64,000 nt of DNA from Prado023 sp963818445 (GTDB taxonomy: Bacteria; Actinomycetota; Actinomycetes; S36-B12; CAIYMF01). The stretch covers positions 62,001 through 126,000 of the forward strand of contig CAWFSG010000001.1 of NCBI GenBank assembly GCA_963818445.1, given 5' to 3'. The translations under genes were made by a program, and so were the position numbers. Positions within the stretch are counted from its first letter, which is position 1. Every line of letters begins with the position of its first letter. The notes beneath the pieces are model-generated. The model was not told the DNA's origin. It did not search any database and saw only the letters and a program-made list of their open reading frames with translations. Positions 30,135-39,826 of the stretch are shown here, one piece after another.

Positions 30135-31586
30135 TCACCCCTGGTGCGCGGTGGCCTCCCCGCCCGGTTCGTCGCGGGCCTCGACCGGGGGTGGCACCGG
30201 GGCGGGCGCGCTCATGCGGGACCGGTTGAGCAGGTAGACCGGCACGCCGAGCAGGAAGGCGCCCGCCGCGTAGACGAATGGCTGGTACTGCGCGAATCCG
30301 GCGGCGTCGGAGTTGGTCGAGTAGACGATGAAGAGCACGGAGAACACCAGCGCTACCGCGGCGATGCCGACGTCGCGGACCATTCGGGCGCGGGTGATCA
30401 TCCGACCGTCGGCGATCCGCCACTTGATCTGGGCCAGGGCGGAGAACGCGTACGGGATGGCCCCGGTGATGCCGGTCATCAGGATCAGGGTGTTGAACAC
30501 GGTGATGCCCGCGGACCCGAGGTAGGACAGCAGCACGGCGGCCGTGGCCAGCAGCGCGGAGGTGATGATGCCGAAGGCCGGGACCCCGCGCCGGGACATC
30601 CGTTGGAAGTGCTCGGGGAACAGGCCGTCCTCAGCCGCGGCAAGCGGCATCTCTGCGGAGAGCATCGTCCATCCGTTGAGCGCGCCGAACCCCGAGATCA
30701 CGACCAGCAGCGCCATCAGCGAGCCCGCCCAGGCAGAGCCGACGATGTTCTCGGCTGCCGTGGCGAACGGTGCCGACGACTGCTCCAACTCGTCCTGCGG
30801 CACCACGCCGAACACTGCGATCAGGGACAGCATGTACACGCTGGCGGCGAGCAGGGTGCCCAGGATCGTCGCGCGCGGGACGTTGCGCTGGGGGTCGCGC
30901 ACCTTGGCAGCGGCCACGGAGGCGGACTCGACGCCGATGTAGGAGAACAGGCACAGCGCCATCGCGCCGCCGATCGCCTGCCATGTGCCCTGGCCGCTGA
31001 GGTTCCACACCTCGAAGTTCGCCGTGTCGATGTGCAGCAGCCCGATCGTGGACATGAGCAGCAGCGGGATGAACTTCAGCACCGAGGTCCACAGTTGGAT
31101 CCGGCCCATGCTGGCCACCCCGCGCAGATTGATGGCCGCGGCGATCCAGATGCCGGCCAGGGTCAGGGCGATCGTCACCACCTTGGTGTGCCCGGTGTTG
31201 ATGAACCGCTCGACGTAGAGGACCCAGCCCACGGCGATGGCCGCATTCCCCGCCCATGAGGTGATCCAGTACAGCCACGCGTTCGAGAAGCCGACCAGGT
31301 TCCCGAACGCCGTCCGGGCATAGGCGTACGGGCCGCCGTCCGCGGGCATCCGCCGGGTCAGCGAGGCGAACATCAGCGCGAGTGCCACGGCCCCGACCGT
31401 CGTCAGGCCGAGCGCGACCAGGCTGATCGGGCCGTAGGAGGCCAGGGATCCCGGAAGGTTGAAGACCCCGACCCCGATGATCGTCCCCAGGACGAGTGAG
31501 GTGGCCTGGGGCAGCCCGAGCGATCCCCCTGTGCGGGGTTCCGCGCGGTCGGCTGACTCGGTTGCGGTGTCGCGCGGCTCGGTCAT
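30135..31586 (-). CDS. APC family amino acid/polyamine permease
   Basis: 483 residues with about twelve membrane helices. The first helix carries the substrate-binding glycine motif GTIIGVGVFNLPG typical of the APC basic amino acid/polyamine antiporters (AdiC, ArcD, CadB type). Other signatures are FSYIGVESASVAAAKVRDPQ and the helix-8 region SGFGALNGWTMLSAEMPLAA. It likely exchanges a basic amino acid for a decarboxylated product or imports amino acids. No decarboxylase or deiminase lies next to it, so the substrate cannot be inferred. Start ATG at 31586 (MTEPRDTATESADRAEP). Confidence 0.87.
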   Translation of the reverse strand: MTEPRDTATESADRAEPRTGGSLGLPQATSLVLGTIIGVGVFNLPGSLASYGPISLVALGLTTVGAVALALMFASLTRRMPADGGPYAYARTAFGNLVGFSNAWLYWITSWAGNAAIAVGWVLYVERFINTGHTKVVTIALTLAGIWIAAAINLRGVASMGRIQLWTSVLKFIPLLLMSTIGLLHIDTANFEVWNLSGQGTWQAIGGAMALCLFSYIGVESASVAAAKVRDPQRNVPRATILGTLLAASVYMLSLIAVFGVVPQDELEQSSAPFATAAENIVGSAWAGSLMALLVVISGFGALNGWTMLSAEMPLAAAEDGLFPEHFQRMSRRGVPAFGIITSALLATAAVLLSYLGSAGITVFNTLILMTGITGAIPYAFSALAQIKWRIADGRMITRARMVRDVGIAAVALVFSVLFIVYSTNSDAAGFAQYQPFVYAAGAFLLGVPVYLLNRSRMSAPAPVPPPVEARDEPGGEATAHQG

Positions 31587-31688
31587 GGCCTCTGCGGTCC
31601 CCGGGAGTGCGCGAATCGGTCGATGTGTGCGCTCATGCGGGGAACCTATCGGGCCCTGGAGGGCTGCGCCGGTGTTCTGGCCGCTGGC

Positions 31689-31699
31689 GTAACCGTTAC
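31689..31699. promoter_or_regulatory. GTAACCGTTAC element, copy 1
   Basis: An 11-base near-palindrome upstream of the permease. Its exact reverse complement occurs at 32438-32448 on the other side of the small membrane protein gene. Shared operator sites are possible; no regulator is identified. Confidence 0.35.
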
Positions 31700-31776
31700 G
31701 CGGCGTCCAGGCGTCCGAGGAGCACCCGATCCCACGCGCACGAGGTCAGCACGGTCGAGCCGCTGGCACAGGTGGC

Positions 31777-32313
31777 TCAGGCGCCTGGGGCCTGAGCCAC
31801 GGCCGTCGCCTCGTCGCGGCGGTAGTGGCGGACCAGGATGATCACTCGGGCGATGGACTCGACGAGGAGGAAGGCCAGGAGGGTCGCGATGACGGCGCGG
31901 AAGATGTCGCCCTCAGGGAGCAGGTCGCGCTCGGCCACGAGCTTGATGACGACCAGCAGGCCGAGCGCCACGAACGACTCCACGCTGTAGCGCAGGATGA
32001 CGCCCTTGTGCTGGGGGACCGCAGCCACATAGGTGGAGCGCGCCCGGTAGGCGCCGAACGCGTAGCCGGCGATGCCGCCGACGACCGCGACGATCGCGTG
32101 CAGGGGGCTGCGCTCCAGGTCGGTCAGCAGCAGGGAGCCGACGACCACGATCGCAACCAGCGGCTCCAGCATCTGCATCCGCAGGGTCCGGAACCGCTCG
32201 TTGCTCTTCAGTTGGACGCTCGGGTCGGACTTGATCGCCTGTGTGCCCTCCCGGCTCTCCCGCGCGATGAGCACAAGCAGGACCAGGACGAGGAGGGATG
32301 AGGTGTACTCCAT
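31777..32313 (-). CDS. Small multi-pass membrane protein of unknown function
   Basis: 178 residues, start ATG at 32313 behind AAGGAG eight bases upstream. There are about five hydrophobic segments: the N-terminus (SLLVLVLLVLIA), ~50-65 (PLVAIVVVGSLLL), ~73-90 (AIVAVVGGIAGYAFGAY), ~110-125 (VALGLLVVIKLVA) and ~138-158 (AVIATLLAFLLVESIARVII). It has a basic cytoplasmic loop and a short Ala-rich tail. No family is recognised. The upstream region holds a dyad (CTGGCG-AA-CGCCAG at 32371-32384) and a GTAACGGTTAC element, so it appears regulated on its own. Confidence 0.65.
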   Translation of the reverse strand: MEYTSSLLVLVLLVLIARESREGTQAIKSDPSVQLKSNERFRTLRMQMLEPLVAIVVVGSLLLTDLERSPLHAIVAVVGGIAGYAFGAYRARSTYVAAVPQHKGVILRYSVESFVALGLLVVIKLVAERDLLPEGDIFRAVIATLLAFLLVESIARVIILVRHYRRDEATAVAQAPGA

Positions 32314-32370
32314 GCGGGGAGCTCCTTGGGAGGGAAGGTGAGGTGAGGAAGTCCAGTGGGGGACGAGCCT

Positions 32371-32384
32371 CTGGCGAACGCCAG
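32371..32384. repeat. Short perfect dyad in leader of the small membrane protein
   Basis: CTGGCG-AA-CGCCAG, 60 bases upstream of the start at 32313. It could be an operator, or an RNA hairpin that competes with the nearby GCCTCTG/CAGAGGC pairing. Confidence 0.3.
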
Positions 32385-32437
32385 AACCACGCAGAGGCTA
32401 ACCTCGGCCGACAGGTCGCGCTCGCGATATCGGGGGT

Positions 32438-32448
32438 GTAACGGTTAC
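32438..32448. promoter_or_regulatory. GTAACGGTTAC element, copy 2
   Basis: Exact reverse complement of the element at 31689-31699, placed between the small membrane protein promoter region and the end of the PTS gene. Confidence 0.35.
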
Positions 32449-32458
32449 TCCCGGTGGT

Positions 32459-34414
32459 TCAGGCCGGGGTGATGCGGAGCAGTTCCTCCCCGGCCTCGAC
32501 GCGGTCGGCGGCGAGCACCTCCACGGAGGCGAAGGCCGCCGAGTTGGTGACCACGATCGGCGTCGCGGTGTCGTAGCCGGCGGCGGTGAGCGCGTCGAGG
32601 TCCACGAGGATCAGCGGGGTGCCGACCTTCACGGCCTGGCCCTGGGCGACCAGCCCCTCGAAGTGCCTGCCATTGAGCTGGACGGTGTCGATCCCGACAT
32701 GGATCAGTATGTCCACGCCCTCCACCGACGTGATGCCGACCGCGTGCCCGGCGCGCGCCAAGGAGGTCACGGTCCCCACGACGGGTGAGCGGACCACCCC
32801 GTTGACCGGCCGGATTGCTGCTCCCTTGCCCATGAGCCCGCGTGCGAAGACGGGATCGGGCACGTCCGAGAGGGGCAGCACCTGTCCGGCAAGGGGGGCG
32901 TTGATGGAGATGGGTGCGGCATCGCGTGTCCCGTGGGTGATCGTCGACGTCGGGGCGAGGGGACCTCCTTGGCCCGCAGGGTCCGGCATCGAGCCTGCCT
33001 GTGCCCCGGCTCCGGTGTCGGGGATGGGCCCGGGGATCAGCTCGGGGCCAGGAGGCACCACCGTGACCGGCACATCCTCGAAGCCCACGACCAGCGTGAG
33101 GACGAACGCGATCGCCACGGCCGTGGCGGTACCGACGAGCTGGAGCGTGAAGTTGCCCACGTGCATGTACGCGGGCAGGGTGATGAGTCCCGGGAACACG
33201 AAGCTGTTCGCGGCCGATCCGCCGGCTGCGGCGATCCCGCCCCCGACCATGCCCCCGATGCAGGCGTAGATGAACGGCTTGCGCAGCCGCAGGGTCACGC
33301 CGTAGATCGCCGGCTCGGTGACCCCCGCCACGAAGGCGCTCACCGAGGCAGCCCCGGCCAGGGTGCGCATCTCCTGGTTGCGGGTGCGGAACATCACCGC
33401 GAGAGTCGCGGCACCCTGGGCCAGGACCGCGGCGACCAGCGGACCGGTCAGCAGCGAGTGGCCCTGGACGGCGAGGTCGTTGACGATGACGGGGACGAAT
33501 CCCCAGTGGACGCCGAACATCACGAACACCTGCCACAGGCCACCCATGATGGCCCCGGCAACAGCGGGGCTCAGGCCCCACAGCCACCCGAGCGCCTCCG
33601 ACAGGGCCTCGCTGACGTAGGTGCCGACCGGCCCGAACAGGATCGCGGTGGCCGGGACGAGGACCGCCAGGCAGATCGTCGGGATCAGGATCAGGTGCAG
33701 GCTGCGGGGCAGCCGTCGGCGCAGCGCCCGCTCCATGATCGAGAGCAGGATCGCGGCGATCAGCGCTGGGAAGACGGACTGGCCGTAGTCGATCACGGCC
33801 ACGGGCAGGCCGAGGAACGTTGCCTGTGTGCCCACCGGCCCGATCCCGGTGAAGTCCGCGTGCAGCAGCGCCGCGGCGATCGCGCCACCCACGTACGGGT
33901 TGGCCCCCAGCTTCAACGACGCGCTGATGCCGACCAGGACAGGCAGGAAGTAGAACGCGGCGTTGCCGGCAGCGGACCAGATCGCGTAGGTGGTGCTCGT
34001 GGTGCTGATCCAGCCGAACTCGACGGCCAGGGCCAGGAAGGTCTTGATCATGCTCGACCCGACCAGCGCCCACAGCAGCGGTTGGAAGGTCCCGGTGAGC
34101 AGGTCGAACGCCCGGTCCGCCAGGGAGATGTTCAGGGGTGCCTCGTCCACCGGCGCACCGTCCCGCGCGGCCGAGACCAGCGACCGGACCTGGGTGTCCA
34201 CCAGGCCGACGTGCTGCCCGACGACCACCTGGAACTGCCCCCCACGCTCCACGGTGCTCATGACGCCCGGCAGGGCGCGCACGACGTCCCGGTCGGCGGT
34301 CGTGCGGTCAGCCAGGACCAGGCGCAGCCGCGTCGTGCAATGGCCCACCGATCGGATGTTCGTCGGTCCACCGACGCCGGCGACGATCCCGGCGGCGAGC
34401 TCGTCGACGTCCAT
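32459..34414 (-). CDS. PTS beta-glucoside-type EIIBCA permease (distal copy)
   Basis: 651 residues, intact. Phosphorylates and imports a beta-glucoside. Domain order is EIIB (phospho-cysteine in VGHCTTRLRL, residues 1-80), EIIC (about ten helices, ~100-460, with FGVHWGFVPVIVN and GVTEPAIYGVTLR) and a glucose-type EIIA (~520-650) joined by a Pro/Gly-rich linker. The EIIA histidines are in GHAVGITSVEG and DILIHVGIDTVQLNG. The start ATG at 34414 shares one base with the bglG stop (TGATG), so translation is coupled. It is a paralogue of the proximal PTS gene at 37809-39707; the two may differ in substrate. Confidence 0.92.
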   Translation of the reverse strand: MDVDELAAGIVAGVGGPTNIRSVGHCTTRLRLVLADRTTADRDVVRALPGVMSTVERGGQFQVVVGQHVGLVDTQVRSLVSAARDGAPVDEAPLNISLADRAFDLLTGTFQPLLWALVGSSMIKTFLALAVEFGWISTTSTTYAIWSAAGNAAFYFLPVLVGISASLKLGANPYVGGAIAAALLHADFTGIGPVGTQATFLGLPVAVIDYGQSVFPALIAAILLSIMERALRRRLPRSLHLILIPTICLAVLVPATAILFGPVGTYVSEALSEALGWLWGLSPAVAGAIMGGLWQVFVMFGVHWGFVPVIVNDLAVQGHSLLTGPLVAAVLAQGAATLAVMFRTRNQEMRTLAGAASVSAFVAGVTEPAIYGVTLRLRKPFIYACIGGMVGGGIAAAGGSAANSFVFPGLITLPAYMHVGNFTLQLVGTATAVAIAFVLTLVVGFEDVPVTVVPPGPELIPGPIPDTGAGAQAGSMPDPAGQGGPLAPTSTITHGTRDAAPISINAPLAGQVLPLSDVPDPVFARGLMGKGAAIRPVNGVVRSPVVGTVTSLARAGHAVGITSVEGVDILIHVGIDTVQLNGRHFEGLVAQGQAVKVGTPLILVDLDALTAAGYDTATPIVVTNSAAFASVEVLAADRVEAGEELLRITPA

Positions 34415-35260
34415 CACGACGCCGCGACGTCGCGGTGGCGCAACCTGTTGACGTGCACCATCAGGTAGAGCAGCTCCTCCTCCGGGAGGTCCAGTTCGTA
34501 GCGGCCGCGCACGTACTCCGCAATCGCCAGGGCCACTTCGTGCGCCTGAGGATCCTTCTCGCGCACCATGTCGTAGAGCATCGAGTCGGTGCCGACGAGC
34601 AGCTGCCCGTCCTCGATCCGTCGGACGGCGAACTTCACGTGGGTCAGGAACCGTGCGTAGGCCACCGAGTCCGGCTCCAGGGGCACTGCGAGCTGGTCGC
34701 GGACGAGGGCCACGATGTCCTGGACCGCGGTTGTCGTGCTGACCGTGGTCGACATGTCGCCGTTCAGCTCGGCGTTGACCAGGTGCATGGTGAGGAATGC
34801 CGCCTCGTCGACCGGCATCACCACGCCCGTCTCCGCGTGGATCATCTCCAGCATCTCGAGTGCGGCGGTGAACTCCCGGCGGTAGGTGCTCTTCAGCTCC
34901 CAGAGCATCGCGTGCTCCAGGCGCTGACCGTTGGCCAGGCGCTGCATCGCGAACTGGATGTGGTCGGCGATCGCCAGCTGCATGGCGCTGGTCAGGGTCA
35001 GGTCCAGGGTCGCCTTGAGGTGGTCGGCGATCTGGTTGGACAGCGACCAGGACCTCGTAGGGGATCTCGGCGATGACATTGGTGAAGCCCTCGGCCGACC
35101 GGTCGTCGTCGAGGACGAAGCTGCGCTCGACCTTGGCCGGGTCGTACGTGCCGCCGGGGTGCTGCTGGTAGCCCAGGCCGCGGCCGGTGAGGATCACCTC
35201 GCGGTCGTCCTCGAGCACGCTGATGACGTTGTTGTTGATCACCCGGTTGACCCGGAGCAT
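34414..35260 (-). CDS. bglG: BglG/LicT family transcriptional antiterminator, frame-interrupted
   Basis: About 281 residues when joined. The N-terminal CAT RNA-binding domain is clear (RVNRVINNNVISVL, EVILTGRGLGYQ). Two PTS regulation domains follow with their conserved histidines: PRD1 EHAMLWELK and LTMHLVNAEL; PRD2 FLTHVKFAVRRI and YLMVHVNRLRHR. These histidines are phosphorylated by EII and HPr and control binding. The ATG at 35260 lies eight bases after AGGAGG (35269-35274), preferred over GTG 35269. One extra base near 35047 breaks the frame (EIPYEVL / SLSNQIADHLKA). Its target is most likely the RAT hairpin at 39816-39849. Confidence 0.92.
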
Positions 35261-35306
35261 CGTCATCACCTCCTCGAGGAGCGGCCGTCGTGGGCGTGGG
35301 TGCGTC

Positions 35307-36144
35307 TCAGGTCAGACCGTACTTGGTGAAGCTGGTCCTGATCCCGTCCTCGTCGGGACTGCCCGTGATGTCGTCGGCCACGTCCTTGACCCTCTGATGG
35401 GCGTTTCCCATCGCCACGCCCACGTTGACGTAGGCCAGCATCTCGAGGTCGTTGTGTCCGTCGCCGTACGCCATGGTGTCCTCGACGGAGATGCCGAGGT
35501 GCTCCAGCAGCACCTCGATGGCACCGGCCTTGTGGACTCCGGCGATCGCCAGTTCGCCGCTGTTGGGCTCGAACTGGGGGACGGTCGCCGGGATGACGTC
35601 GAAGGAGTCGGCGAACTCGGCCCGGATGACCTCGAACGGCACATCGGAGCTGAGGAACGAGATCTTGTTGATGTCCTCGCGCAGCATGTCCTGGCCCGAC
35701 GATGAGGTGGTCGATGAACGGGGCGAAACCACGCTCCAGCTCGGCAAGGACATTCTCGTCGGTGACGCCGCCGTAGAGGAGTTCGCGCATCTGCGCCTTG
35801 ATCGTGGCACTGCCGTAGAGCCCGGAGTTGGCCTCGAGGAAGTAGTTGATCCCGCGTGCGTCGAAGAAGTCCATCACCCGTCGGACCTGATCGATGGACA
35901 CGTTCTGGTGGACCAGGACCTGACCGCCGACCTCGACGTACCCGCCGGCAGCGGCGATCACGCCATCGAACCCGATGTCCATGATCTCCCCCCAGAGCTC
36001 AGCCAGCGATCGGCCGGTGCACAGGAACAGGAGATGCCCGTTGGCACGGGCCTGCTTGACGGCGGTGACAGCGCTGTCCGGCACCAGCCCCCGGTCGTTC
36101 AGCAGGGTTCCATCGACATCGAGGAAGACGGCCTTGCGGGTCAT
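35307..36144 (-). CDS. Cof-type HAD-IIB sugar phosphatase, frame-interrupted
   Basis: About 279 residues joined. HAD motif I is KAVFLDVDGTLL at the N-terminus, motif II is FLCTGRS, and motifs III/IV are in KAGAIEVLLEHLGIS and MAYGDGHNDLEML. The cap type fits Cof/HAD-IIB phosphatases that dephosphorylate sugar phosphates or flavin precursors. Its place between 6-phospho-beta-glucosidase and bglG suggests it relieves sugar-phosphate build-up. The frame breaks near 35696; dropping one base gives LIVGQDMLREDINKISF. Confidence 0.88.
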
Positions 36145-36192
36145 GGCGTGGGTCCTTCCAGGCTTCTGCGGGCGATCGGGTCAGGTCGCCCT

Positions 36193-36255
36193 CGACCGTG
36201 ATCCATGCAGGTTCTGCTGGCCAGGAGGCCACGCAATCCACATGGATCACGGTCG
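36193..36255 (-). terminator. Long perfect inverted repeat between bglA and the HAD gene
   Basis: A 15-bp perfect stem (CGACCGTGATCCATG / its complement) around a 33-base loop that itself contains TGGCC-N4-GGCCA. It follows the bglA stop by 17 bases and precedes the HAD start by 49. No T-run follows, so it may be an attenuator or an mRNA-stabilising structure rather than a strong terminator. Confidence 0.5.
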
Positions 36256-36271
36256 GGGCATCAGGTCTGCC

Positions 36272-37701
36272 TCAGGATGGTCCGACCAGGCTGGCGCCGT
36301 TGGTGGCGATGACCTGCTGGTACCAGTCGAAGGACTTCTTCTTGTACCGGTCGAGGCTGCCGGTGCCGTCGTCGTTGCGGTCGACGTAGATGAACCCGTA
36401 GCGCTTGCTCAGCTGGGCGGTGCTCGCGGCCACGAGGTCGATGGGGCCCCAGGTGGTGTAGCCCCAGAGCTCGACGCCGTCGGCGAGCGCCTCGCCGACC
36501 TGGACGAGGTGGTCGTTGAGGTAGTCGATCCGGTAGTCGTCCAGGACGGTCTTCACGCCGTCGACCTCGACGAGCTCGTCCTTGGCTCCGAGCCCGTTCT
36601 CGACGATGAACAGCGGCTTCTGCCACCGGTCCCAGAACTGGTTGAGCACGAGGCGCAGGCCCTGCGGGTCGATCTGCCACCCCCACTCCGACGATGCCAG
36701 GGTGGGGTTCGGCACGCCGCCCATGATGTTGCCCTCGCCCTTGGCCTTCTTGGCCGGGTCGGCGGTCTCGCAGATGCTCATGTAGTAGCTGAACGACACG
36801 AAGTCGACGGTGTTGGTCAGGATCTCGCGGTCCTCAGTCGGTGATGTCCAGCTCGATGCCGTTCTCCCGGAAGAAGCGCAGCGCGTACCCGGGGTAGGCC
36901 CCGCGGGTGTGCACGTCGCCGAACATCAGGTTGGCGTGGTCGGCGTGCATGACCGCGACCATGTCGTCGGGGTTCGGGGTCAGCGGGTAGATCGGCATCG
37001 AGATGACCATGCAGCCGACCTTGGCGTCCGGCATCATCTCGTGGGCGATCCTGGTGGCCAGGGCGGATGCGACCAGCTCGTGGTGGATCGCCTGGTACAG
37101 GTCGGTCTGCGACAGCTGGTCCTTCGGGGTGTTGATGCCGCCGCTGCCGAAGGGGATGTGCAGCACGGAGTTGATCTCGTTGAAGGTCAGCCAGTACTTC
37201 ACCTTGGATCCGTAGCGGTCGAACAGGACGCGGACGTAGCGCTCGTAGAACCCGATCAGCTCGCGGCGACACCCAGCCGTCGTAGGCCTCGGCCAGGTGC
37301 AGCGGGGTCTCGTAGTGGCTGATGGTGACCAGTGGCTCGATGCCGTGCTTGGCGCACTCGTCGAACACCCGGTCGTAGAACGCCAGGCCCTCCTCGTTGG
37401 GCTCGAGCTCGTCGCCGTTGGGGAAGATCCGGCTCCAGGCGATCGACAGGCGGAACACCCCGAAGCCCATCTCAGCGAGAAGGGCGATGTCCTCGGCGTA
37501 ACGGTGGTAGAAGTCGATGCCCTCGAGCTTGAGGTTGTCCGGCGTCGGCCCGTCCGTGCGCGGGGACATGATCCCCTTGGGGGTCACGTCCTGGATCGAC
37601 AGGCCCTTGCCGCCCTCGTCGTAGGCGCCCTCGAGCTGGTTGGCGGCGGTGGCCCCGCCCCACAGGAAGCCCTTCGGGAACGGGGTGGTGGTGGCGGTCA
37701 T
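36272..37701 (-). CDS. bglA: 6-phospho-beta-glucosidase, GH1, frame-interrupted
   Basis: About 475 residues joined; start ATG at 37701 (MTATTTPFPKGFLWGGATAA). It hydrolyses the phosphorylated beta-glucoside delivered by the PTS. The acid/base Glu is in YWLTFNEINS and the nucleophile Glu in LFIVENGLGAKDE, the two GH1 signatures. The ending SLDRYKKKSFDWYQQVI is typical of the phospho-specific bacterial branch. Two single extra bases break the frame, near 37265 (DGWVS / RELIGFYERYV) and 36836 (DITD / EDREILTNTVDF). It lies downstream of the proximal PTS gene in the same direction. Confidence 0.93.
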
Positions 37702-37755
37702 TCGGTGGTTCTCGCTCTCTGTCAGGTGCTGGGTCTTCGAGTCCGTGCGGGTGGT

Positions 37756-37800
37756 GGGGGTGGGCTGGCCGGGATTGCGTCCGGCGGCCAGCCCACCCCC
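37756..37800 (-). terminator. GC-rich hairpin between the proximal PTS gene and bglA
   Basis: GGGGGTGGGCTGGCC and GGCCAGCCCACCCCC make a perfect 15-bp stem with a 15-base loop, nine bases after the PTS stop. It lacks a T-run. It probably lowers read-through into bglA or marks an mRNA processing point. Confidence 0.55.
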
Positions 37801-37808
37801 GGTCTGGG

Positions 37809-39707
37809 TCAGTTGACGACGTCGAGCACGAGCTCGCGGGCGCTGACCTGGCCCTCGGCGATCGGGACCACTGCGGCGTAGTCACCGGAGTTGGTCACGA
37901 CCATGATCACCATCGGGTTGTACCCGGCGGCCGTGATGGCGTCGATGTCGAACTCGGCGAGCAGCTGGCCGTCCTCGACCCGCTGGCCCTTGGTCACCTT
38001 CGGGCGTGAAGTGCGTGCCCTCGAGCTTGACCGTGTCGATCCCGACGTGGATCAGGACCTCCATGCCGTTGTCGGCGGTGATGCCATAGGCGTGCGGCAT
38101 CTGCGCGGTGACGGTGCCGGTGACCGGGGAGTACACCTTGCCCTCGGTGGGCAGCACGGCCAGGCCGTTGCCCATCGCCCCGGAGGAGAACACCGGGTCG
38201 GGAACCGCGGCCAGCGGCACGACCGTGCCGGCGACCGGGGCGGTGATGGCGGCGGCCTCGGAGGCCACGAGGCCCTCATCGGCGGTGGCCTCAGGCCCGG
38301 CGACGTGCTTGGTCTCGGGGATGTCCTTGAAGCCCAGGACCATGGTCAGGGCGAACGCGATCGCGATCGCGATGACGGTGCCGATCACGAACATCGTGAA
38401 GTTGCCCGGTCCATCGACCGCGGCGGACATGGTGATCGCACCGGGGAGGACGAACCCGACCGGGGCCGAGCCGGCGGCGCCGATGATCGCACCACCGACC
38501 GCACCACCGATGCAGGCGTAGATGAACGGCTTCTTGAGCCGCAATGTGACGCCGTAGATCGCGGGCTCGGTGATACCAGCCAGGAACGCCGAGATCGTGG
38601 CCGGGCCGGCGACCTCCTTGAGCTCCTTGTTGCGGGTCTTGAGCCACACCGCGGCGGCGGCACCGGACTGGGCCAGGACGGCGGCGAACAGCGGGCCGAC
38701 GATCAGCGAGTACCCGGTCTCGGACAGGCTTCTGCACGATGATCGGCACGAAGCCCCAGTGGATCGCCGAAGATGACGAACACCTGCCAGAACGCGCCCA
38801 GGATCGCGCCACCGAGGATCGGTGACAGGTTCCACACCCAGTCGACCGCGTCGGAGAGCCCGGCGCCGACCTTGTCGGCGATCGGGCCGATGACGATGAA
38901 CGTCAGCGGGACGATGATCGCCACGGTCAGCATCGGGACGACGAAGTTGCGGAACGTCTCGGGGATGCCCCGGTTGAGCAGCTTCTCCAGCTTGGACTGC
39001 GCGTAGACCGCCAGGATGGTCGGGATGACCCCGGACAGGTAGCTGATCATCAGCACCGGGATGCCGAAGAACGTCAGCTCCCCGCCGGAGGCGGCGTAGC
39101 CGCTCAGCGTGGTGGTGACGCCGTCAGCGCCGGGGATGACCGCGATGGTGGACGAGTAGATCAGCGCCCCGGCGATCGCCACCGACGTGTAGACGTTGGC
39201 GCCGAACTTCTTGGCCGAGGTGATCGCCAGGAAGATCGGCAGGAACTGGAAGGTCGCATCGGCGGCGGAGAACAGGATCGCGTAGCTGGCGCTGCCTGCC
39301 CAGTCCGGCCAGATCTTCACCGCGACCGCGAGGAAGGCCTTGATCAGGCCGGTACCGGCCAGCACCCACAGGAACGGGGTGAAGATCGAGGTGATCAGGT
39401 CGATCGCCTTGGCCAGGATCCCACCGGAGGTGCCGCCCTCACCGGGCTGGATCGAGGTCTGGGCCACGATCGACTCGTACACATTGTTCACGGTGTTGCC
39501 GATCACGACCTGGAACTGGCCGCCGGCCTCGACCACCGTGATGACACCCTTGGTGTTCTCCACGGCGGCCTTGTCGGCCTTGTCACGGTCCTTGAGCTGG
39601 AAGCGCAGGCGGGTCGCGCAGTGCGTCACAGACGCCACGTTGTGCTCGCCGCCGACACCCCGCAGGATCTCCTCGGCAAGCAAGTCGTACTTCGTCGCTG
39701 TTGCCAC
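37809..39707 (-). CDS. bglF: PTS beta-glucoside-type EIIBCA permease (proximal copy), frame-interrupted
   Basis: About 632 residues joined, from GTG at 39707 behind GAAGGAG. EIIB carries its phospho-cysteine in SVTHCATRLRF. EIIC contains WQVFVIFGIHWGFVPIIV after repair, and ITEPAIYGVTLRLKKPFIYA. EIIA carries histidines in PHAYGITADNG and EVLIHVGIDTVKLEG. Single extra bases lie near 38765, 38729 and 38001; removing them gives family-like sequence throughout. It is the first gene of the beta-glucoside locus and the one directly behind the RNA antiterminator. The gene symbol reflects the family; the actual sugar is not known. Confidence 0.9.
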
Positions 39708-39762
39708 GATTGACTCCTTCGAATTAGGAATTCGGGCGGGTCCGGGGGCGATTTTGGGCAAC

Positions 39763-39826
39763 AAAAAAACCTGAACATTGACGTGTTGTGTTCCGAGGAA
39801 CGACAACTCATCAAAGTTCAGGTTTT
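39763..39826 (-). terminator. Intrinsic terminator in the bglF leader
   Basis: In the direction of transcription, AAAACCTGAAC (39826-39816) pairs with GTTCAGGTTTT (39776-39766) and the stem runs into seven T residues. It lies 56 bases before the PTS start and would stop transcription unless antiterminated. Confidence 0.9.

Noticed and set aside
32445..34073. Long alternative frame over the distal PTS gene
   Set aside because: Arg/Gly/Pro-rich shadow; the intact EIIBCA frame accounts for the DNA.
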